Source of the DNA: an uncultured Lachnospiraceae bacterium
Lineage (GTDB): Bacteria; Bacillota; Clostridia; Lachnospirales; Lachnospiraceae
Length of the DNA: 25,082 nucleotides
Direction: 5' to 3'
Assembly: GCA_910585935.1 (NCBI GenBank)
Contig: CAJUHN010000021.1
Location: 1-25,082, forward strand
A model generated the notes under the pieces. That model worked only from the letters and a program-made list of their open reading frames with translations. It did not search any database and was not told where the DNA came from. Shown piece by piece: positions 20,818-25,082 of this stretch. Numbering within the stretch: position 1 is the first letter of the stretch; every line of letters begins with the position of its first letter. Position numbers and translations under genes: made by a program.

Positions 20818-21146
20818 TTTTCATCCCCTAACTGCTTTTTTGTAAAAGCTGTTGCCGCCTGATTTAGCTTTGATCCTGCTTTGAAATACACTCGATAATG
20901 TTCTGGAACAATCATTTCTCTATTTTCAGCTACATTTCTTGACTTTCGCTCTGCCATATACTTTGTACCTATTGTTGCGTAACCATTGAGATTTACAGAA
21001 TCACCATTTGAAAGCGCATCTATAATAACGTCCCAGAATGCAGACACAATATTTTCAACATCTTCCTGTGTATACTTTTTATTTCTATATTTCAATAAGT
21101 CTACAACACGTTTTATTAATCCAGGTCTAATAATCTTTTCATTCAT
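20814..21146 (-). CDS. HU-like protein, divergent paralogue A
   Basis: A 110-residue protein: YTQEDVENIVSAFWDVIIDA, GDSVNLNGYATIGTKYMAER, VPEHYRVYFKAGSKLNQAA. These are the HU helices, beta turn and C-terminal helix with the arm shortened. The RBS AGGGAG precedes the ATG at 21146. Paralogues A and B share the xFWxVxxxA helix, so they are closer to each other than to the third. Element-coded HU sets may package or organise phage DNA or assist recombination. Confidence 0.75.
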   Translation of the reverse strand: MNEKIIRPGLIKRVVDLLKYRNKKYTQEDVENIVSAFWDVIIDALSNGDSVNLNGYATIGTKYMAERKSRNVAENREMIVPEHYRVYFKAGSKLNQAATAFTKKQLGDEK

Positions 21147-21191
21147 TATCTTTTCTCCCTTAAAATTATTCTGTTTTTTCTTCTTCCTTTC

Positions 21192-21629
21192 TTATGTTCT
21201 CACCGAAAATCCTTTGCTCTTTAAATAATCTACCGCTAACTTCAAAAGTTCCCCGTTATTTACTGTATTGTCCATAGTATCCTGCCACACATGGGGCTTG
21301 TGGTCTACTTCTATGCCGCCATGCTTACCGTCATCAGCCCACTTTACCACCTGATATCCGGTCACGTTCCTATATCCGGTCAAAGAATCATAATCAATAT
21401 ACACACTTGCCTTTGCACCGTCCTTATACGGCTTTGCTTCTACTTTCACAGCCGAATAAAGGAAGTCTTTTGTCCTCTGGTAGCTTGCCGGGTCGTATCC
21501 CTCATAATAATCCAATAGAAAATAATTCAGATTTTCATATACTCTGTCTGCCAACTTGTCAGTCATTTTTAACAGTGTCGGCTGTAATGCTTTCGCTAAC
21601 TCTTTCATGTTTTTTACGTGCTTTGCCAT
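21192..21629 (-). CDS. Phage gp10/tail-completion-like protein
   Basis: A 145-residue protein from MAKHVKNMKE (AAAGGAA 8 nt upstream of the ATG at 21629). A helical N-terminus (LAKALQPTLLKMTDKLADRV, then YENLNYFLLDYY) leads to YQRTKDFLYSAVKVEAKPYK and a beta-rich region, VYIDYDSLTGYRN, ending with a helix. The layout fits HK97 gp10-type or related head-tail completion and minor structural proteins, which keep the tail joined to the head. It is odd to find it beside cold-shock and HU genes and not between portal and tail genes. It overlaps the cold-shock gene by 71 bp. Confidence 0.5.
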   Translation of the reverse strand: MAKHVKNMKELAKALQPTLLKMTDKLADRVYENLNYFLLDYYEGYDPASYQRTKDFLYSAVKVEAKPYKDGAKASVYIDYDSLTGYRNVTGYQVVKWADDGKHGGIEVDHKPHVWQDTMDNTVNNGELLKLAVDYLKSKGFSVRT

Positions 21630-21843
21630 GTCTTCCGTTCCTTTCCGGTGCCTCAATCACCATAATATTTTTTGCGTTGTAATCGCTCCTGTCATTCTGG
21701 AATGGTTTAAAGAACACACAATATTCTGAGTCAATGTATTCTCCATTCAACTTTGATTGATGGATAAAATATGTGTTGCCATCTTCTCCCTGGATAAATC
21801 CGAATTTCCTGTCATGGAAATATTTTGTTACCTTTCCGTACAA
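21559..21843 (-). CDS. Cold-shock-domain protein
   Basis: A 94-residue protein with a TTG start at 21843 (GAGG 8 nt upstream). Residues 1-65 are a cold-shock fold: GKVTKYFHDRKFGFIQGEDG, then NTYFIHQS, carrying the RNP1-like KFGFI and RNP2-like YFIH motifs that bind single-stranded nucleic acid. The C-terminal 30 residues (RNGRHGKARKKHERV) are basic and lie in DNA that also encodes the start of the next gene. It is the first gene of the operon leading to the HU genes. Confidence 0.8.
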   Translation of the reverse strand: MYGKVTKYFHDRKFGFIQGEDGNTYFIHQSKLNGEYIDSEYCVFFKPFQNDRSDYNAKNIMVIEAPERNGRHGKARKKHERVSESITADTVKND

Positions 21844-22345
21844 TAATCAGACCTCGTTTTTGATTTGTTATTTTTAGTTGTTATTGGACATGAAATTGTC
21901 ATTTTAAGTTATGTGGGATTTGTGCGCTATGGATAATTACAGAATGCCTCTGTAGTGCCTTGTGGGGCTCATACAGGCGGTTTAAGAGTGGATGTGTAAC
22001 AAACTACTGTCTAGCAAATTAAGACACTAAAATAAGCCCACTATCAATCATATTTCTATAACTGATAATGGACTTATGCATGTGTCCAATTATTAAATTA
22101 TCATATTAAGGCTCTCAACAATTCATTTTGTGTAAAAATGGTGTAAATTCATTTATTTACCCCTCACAAATGCCCTATTTATCACATTTTCAAGAATAGG
22201 AATTTCACCCTGCCCCGAAGAACTTTTCTTTATTTACATATGCCAGAATACCACGGAAATACAGAAAAATCAAGGGGATTTGGGAATTTCTATGGGATTA
22301 ATTTCTTACCAAAATATGCTTTTCTTCACGTAAATTCCCATAAGT
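21844..22345. other. Gene-free element junction region
   Basis: 500 bp without a gene between the cold-shock gene and the integrase stop. It holds a strong hairpin (22032-22077) and the left copy of a 15-bp direct repeat (22135-22149). As the integrase reads toward it, this is where an attachment site would be expected. Confidence 0.5.
22032..22077 (-). terminator. Terminator downstream of the integrase
   Basis: ATAAGCCCACTATCA (22032-22046) pairs with TGATAATGGACTTAT (22063-22077) with two wobble pairs; on the minus strand TTATTTTAG follows. Confidence 0.7.
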
Positions 22346-22390
22346 TCACATACATTTACTTGAAAATGGTGTAAATTTTGGTGTAAATTC
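22135..22390. repeat. 15-bp direct repeat near integrase end (candidate att core)
   Basis: AAAATGGTGTAAATT occurs at 22135-22149 and 22363-22377, with a shorter third copy TGGTGTAAATTC at 22379-22390. The right copies lie inside the last codons of the integrase gene and encode its KFTPKFTP tail. Confidence 0.55.
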
Positions 22391-23581
22391 TAAGCCTGCT
22401 TCTTCCCTATTTTTGTTAAGGTTTTCCAGCTTATTAAGCTCCCTTTTTACCCTCCCCATATCTACATGGTTGTATACCCGCATCGTAGTTCTGATATCAG
22501 TCTGCCCCATCAGATATTGAAGTACCTTAATATCACAGCCAGATTCCGCAAACCGGCAACACGCTGTATGCCTTAAAATATGTGGGCTTACATTAGGAAG
22601 TTGCACCTCTCTCTCATTGTTCATTTCTACAATGGATTTCATCATTCTCCTTATGCTATTATGATTCATGCATCTTCCGGTCATATGGGAAACAAACACA
22701 AAATCTTTATACCCGTCCACATTATAATCAGGCTCTTTCTTTGTCATGAGCCACACTTTTTTCTGTTCGATAAACAAATGGTATAACTCGTCTGTCATCG
22801 GAATACTTCTATTACCGGCATTGGTTTTAGTGTCATTTGCATATAGCTTCATATACCCCTGCATTTTCCGGTACTGTATCTGGTGATTTACATGAAGTAT
22901 TCTTTTGTCCATATCAATATCGTTCCATGTAAGTCCGATTACTTCGCTTATACGCAGTCCTGTATGAAGCATTATTGCATACATTGGATAATACCTTTTC
23001 ATCCTTGGGCGCATATTAATCCTATCCAGAAATTCTTTTTCTTCTTCAAAAGTAAGAGCATATTTTTTCTCAATATCATCTGTATACTCTCTGGTACATC
23101 CATCAGCCGGATTTTTGGCAATGACATTATCATCACAGGCTAATTGTAATGCGGGACGAATTATTTTGTGGATAATCTTTATCGTACCTATACTCAATCC
23201 CTGTTCCGTGAGGTAATTATAAAAAAGCAGTATATCAGATTTTCTTATCTCTATCACTTTTGTCTTTCCCAACTGGCTTTCTCTAATTACATGCTCAAAA
23301 TAATATTTATAATTTTCTCTTGTTGAATTTGCAAGGCTTACTTTTGTTTTCAGATATCTTTCAATCTGTTCATTTAATGTATAGGTCTTTCTGGATATGC
23401 CTAAAGCTATTTCTCTTTCTATCTCTTGTTCCATATTCCTTAGCTCAACCAGTGTACGGGCATAAATACACTCCCTTTTACCACTGTTATTCAGCCAACG
23501 GTACATATATGTATTATCCTGTCTTTGTGTCTCCCCTTTCTTTAATACTTTTCCTTGTCTATCCTTTCTTCTGTTTGCCAT
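22346..23581 (-). CDS. int: Tn916-type tyrosine integrase
   Basis: A 411-residue integrase from MANRRKDRQG (AAAGGAG before the ATG at 23581). It has the N-terminal AP2-like arm-binding domain of Tn916 Int (RQGKVLKKGETQRQDNTYMY), a core-binding domain (70-150) and a catalytic domain with R210 in TGLRISEV, K252, H334 and R337 in SPHILRH and nucleophile Y370 in RVYNHV. The usual LGH histidine before the nucleophile is Q360 here (LMGQTDIRTT). It drives insertion and, with Xis, excision of an integrative element. It is preceded by xis and followed by a terminator and a candidate attachment repeat. Confidence 0.92.
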   Translation of the reverse strand: MANRRKDRQGKVLKKGETQRQDNTYMYRWLNNSGKRECIYARTLVELRNMEQEIEREIALGISRKTYTLNEQIERYLKTKVSLANSTRENYKYYFEHVIRESQLGKTKVIEIRKSDILLFYNYLTEQGLSIGTIKIIHKIIRPALQLACDDNVIAKNPADGCTREYTDDIEKKYALTFEEEKEFLDRINMRPRMKRYYPMYAIMLHTGLRISEVIGLTWNDIDMDKRILHVNHQIQYRKMQGYMKLYANDTKTNAGNRSIPMTDELYHLFIEQKKVWLMTKKEPDYNVDGYKDFVFVSHMTGRCMNHNSIRRMMKSIVEMNNEREVQLPNVSPHILRHTACCRFAESGCDIKVLQYLMGQTDIRTTMRVYNHVDMGRVKRELNKLENLNKNREEAGLEFTPKFTPFSSKCM

Positions 23582-23661
23582 ATGCCTGCTCCTTTCATCT
23601 AAAAAGAGCCTTAATATGATATTAAAATTGTACCATATCAAGCCTCCTGCTTCTATCTCTT

Positions 23662-23874
23662 TTATATTGAAAATTCTCTTTCGATATATTCATCAAATTT
23701 TCTGCGTTTTATCAATCGTTTATTTCCAATCCATAACACAAATGGACAATTATCATCATTTGAAATCTCTCTGATTTTATTGACTCCTATATTTGAATAT
23801 TCTGAAGCTTCTTCTACTGTCAAATTCAATTTTTCCCAAATCGGCACACCACTGATTGTATTTTTATTGCTCAA
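23662..23874 (-). CDS. xis: Excisionase of the Tn916 Xis type
   Basis: A 70-residue protein: IPIWEKL-like start (VPIWEKLNLTVEEASEYSNI), then GVNKIREISND, CPFVLWIGNKRLIKRRKFDEYI. This is the winged-helix excisionase family typical of Tn916-like elements, which bends DNA and biases the integrase toward excision. The start is a TTG at 23874 with AAAGGGG about 11 nt upstream. It is co-directional with int, 80 bp away. Confidence 0.9.
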   Translation of the reverse strand: MSNKNTISGVPIWEKLNLTVEEASEYSNIGVNKIREISNDDNCPFVLWIGNKRLIKRRKFDEYIEREFSI

Positions 23875-23909
23875 TAGATATCAATCCCCTTTAATACAAT
23901 TTATTTAAA

Positions 23910-23939
23910 AAGGTACTGCCATAATCACAACAGTACCTT
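23910..23939 (-). terminator. Intrinsic terminator ahead of xis
   Basis: AAGGTACTG (23910-23918) pairs perfectly with CAGTACCTT (23931-23939); on the minus strand TTTTTAAATAAA follows. It insulates xis-int from the phage-type operon upstream. Confidence 0.82.
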
Positions 23940-24060
23940 ATATCACATCTCTATATTCAATTTTTTCATAATTTATTATCCACGTTATATAAGGAACCTG
24001 ACACTGCACTTTTGCAGAAGCAGATTCACATCGACTTTGTTTATAGTTGCATTTTTTATA

Positions 24061-24351
24061 TTATTTTCTTCTGCGTGAATTACTGTTACTTGTATTTCCT
24101 ATCACACCACAGATATGAATTTTATTTAATTTTCCCATAGGTTCTTTTACCCATATTGACTGCCCGATTCTTAATGTTATCCCCGGTATACAGCATTGTA
24201 TTGTTCTTTCGCTTCCAGCTCTGTCTAATACCACATATCCCTTTGGAGTTATTTCTTTAATGATTGACTCGTATGTAATGTCACAATTAACCGCTTTCCT
24301 GTCAATTGCATATTTGATAGTCTTTAAAATTTCATCTGCTATATTGTTCAT
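24061..24351 (-). CDS. Phage tail-module protein, unknown
   Basis: A 96-residue protein: a helical start (MADEI-like: NNIADEILKTIKYAIDRK) followed by a small beta domain (PKGYVVLDRAGSERTIQCCI, then LRIGQSIWVKEPMGKLNKIH) and an Arg-rich end. I have seen this pattern in Lachnospiraceae phage tail regions next to baseplate genes; it resembles OB-fold baseplate proteins. The start overlaps the upstream stop by a few bases. It follows the tape-measure-like gene by one small gene, consistent with the tail module order. Confidence 0.6.
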   Translation of the reverse strand: MNNIADEILKTIKYAIDRKAVNCDITYESIIKEITPKGYVVLDRAGSERTIQCCIPGITLRIGQSIWVKEPMGKLNKIHICGVIGNTSNSNSRRRK

Positions 24352-24614
24352 TTTAGTATTTGTTCCCCCTTTATCATTGATTGTTCGGAATAAAGTAGTT
24401 CATGCAAAATTTCTGCAAAAGTCTGGCAGCATTCCTTTCTTATTTCATTCCCATATGCCGTGACAAAATCTACTATCATCCTTACTCCATTATTTTGTGA
24501 TTCTTTAACAATATCCGATATGTTTTGTTTCAGTTCTCCCGAATTATCTATTGCAATTTTGTTACATCTGTCAAATACTAAATCAATTAATTGGTCTTTT
24601 TCTAACTGCTTCAT
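24348..24614 (-). CDS. Helical phage-type protein, unknown
   Basis: An 88-residue helical protein (MKQLEKDQLIDLVFDRCNKI, then VRMIVDFVTAYGNEIRKECC) with no known motif. AAAGGAGAA precedes the ATG at 24614. It lies between a tape-measure-like gene and a tail-module gene in a tight run, so it is probably a minor tail or chaperone-type protein. Confidence 0.5.
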   Translation of the reverse strand: MKQLEKDQLIDLVFDRCNKIAIDNSGELKQNISDIVKESQNNGVRMIVDFVTAYGNEIRKECCQTFAEILHELLYSEQSMIKGEQILK

Positions 24615-24637
24615 CGTTCTTCTCCTTTATTTTTAAT

Positions 24638-24669
24638 CCCGAAAACTGGTTATGTAACCAATTCCCGGG
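24638..24669. other. Hairpin between tail genes
   Basis: TGGTTA/TAACCA (24647-24660) with outer CCCG/CGGG (24638-24669). There is no T-run, so it is not a standard terminator; it may process or stabilise the mRNA. Confidence 0.4.
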
Positions 24670-24685
24670 CATATATTTTATATCT

Positions 24686-25082
24686 CTACCATTTCACCTG
24701 AGACCTCTTCATGGCTAAGGACTGTAAATCTTTCATAAGCGCATCAGCAGAAGTGGCGTTTGTAACATTGGGCATTGTGATATTGAATACGTTATTCACT
24801 GGCTGTTGAACATTCCTATTATTAGTGACATTATTAACATTACTTACATTGCCGTTATTTGAACCCATCTCAATCATTCGCTTTATATTATCTGCTATTA
24901 TATGCGTTGGCTGTGTCAGTGCCTTAAATGAATGCTCTAAATTAGCATTAATCTTTTCCAGTTTTTCATAAGCTTCTTTTACTGAAAAATTAGGGTCTGT
25001 CTGCGCACGTTTGGCAATTGACTTCTGTTGCAGCATATGGATGTATTCCAGCGGAGTAATAAATGTTTCGTCTTCGTGGGCA
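24686..25082 (-). CDS. C-terminus of a phage tape-measure-like protein (partial)
   Basis: The frame is open to the right edge, so only the C-terminal 131 residues are seen, beginning AHEDETFITPLEYIHMLQQK. A helical stretch is followed by an Asn/Val-rich segment (NNGNVSNVNNVTNNRNVQQP) and VNNVFNITMPNVTNATSADA, then a final helix. Asn-rich beta segments of this kind followed by a short helix are usual at the end of tail tape-measure proteins of siphophages. An internal ATG at 25036 is not the start. The assignment rests on composition and on the tail-like neighbours. Confidence 0.6.
   Translation of the reverse strand, partial: AHEDETFITPLEYIHMLQQKSIAKRAQTDPNFSVKEAYEKLEKINANLEHSFKALTQPTHIIADNIKRMIEMGSNNGNVSNVNNVTNNRNVQQPVNNVFNITMPNVTNATSADALMKDLQSLAMKRSQVKW

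Noticed and set aside
23320..23619. 99-codon + frame opposite the integrase
   Set aside because: Shadow of the integrase, hydrophobic by codon complement only.

Overview
ORGANISM AND SETTING. The DNA is AT-rich, nearly every gene is on the minus strand, AGGAGG-type ribosome binding sites and TTGACA/TATAAT promoters are common, and many proteins resemble those of mobile elements in anaerobic gut Clostridia. I read it as accessory DNA from a Lachnospiraceae-like Firmicute, built from two or more mobile elements (prophage or phage-plasmid, and an integrative element). No housekeeping gene is visible. LAYOUT. (1) 1-4000: a LexA-box promoter reading out of the left edge, a Phd/VapC-type toxin-antitoxin pair, and a four-gene block (Mrr-like nuclease, WXG100 protein, TIR-like protein with a winged-helix tail, two-TM FHA protein) that looks like a conflict or defence cassette. 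(2) 3900-4900: gene-free, with a GC-richer hairpin-bearing island and a tract almost without G on the + strand. (3) 4900-8480: a minus-strand run (7448 to 4970) of small regulators (LexA-type DNA-binding protein without peptidase, two tandem XRE-like paralogues) and unknown proteins, ending at a terminator, with a complete tyrosine recombinase upstream. (4) 8600-9250: an 85-aa + strand protein and a type I toxin-antitoxin locus (26-aa membrane peptide with an antisense RNA). (5) 9250-12130: an XRE-like protein, an HNH nuclease, two sigma-like paralogues (one fused to an unrelated domain) and a small coiled-coil protein. (6) 12190-12351: a 160-bp dyad holding two mirror-image divergent promoters and five regularly spaced 15-bp boxes; it drives a J-domain protein and a small cysteine protein on the + strand and the region 5 genes on the minus strand. 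(7) 13600-14450: an overlapping gene pair (membrane DUF6232-like protein and partner) sharing an NSP[IV]TVG motif. (8) 14640-16320: two coiled-coil proteins and a NUMOD4/HNH-like endonuclease. (9) 16430-17560: 1.1 kb with no credible gene but packed with hairpins, a repeated hairpin and long-range helices; best explained as one very large structured RNA, next to a winged-helix replication-type gene (17586-18821). (10) 18940-21843: a cruciform, small unknown proteins, three tandem HU-family proteins, a gp10-like phage protein and a cold-shock protein. (11) 22100-23880: a Tn916-type integrase and excisionase. (12) 24060-25082: phage tail-type genes, including the C-terminus of a probable tape-measure protein cut by the right edge. 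HOW THE PARTS FIT. Integrase/excisionase handles element movement; the tail genes and HU proteins suggest a phage origin; the toxin-antitoxin loci and conflict cassettes are typical accessory cargo; the small HTH and sigma-like proteins and operator arrays are probably the lifestyle control circuit. The best candidates for something undescribed are the giant RNA, the dyad operator array and the WXG100/TIR/FHA/nuclease cassette. All family assignments are by eye, with no database search.
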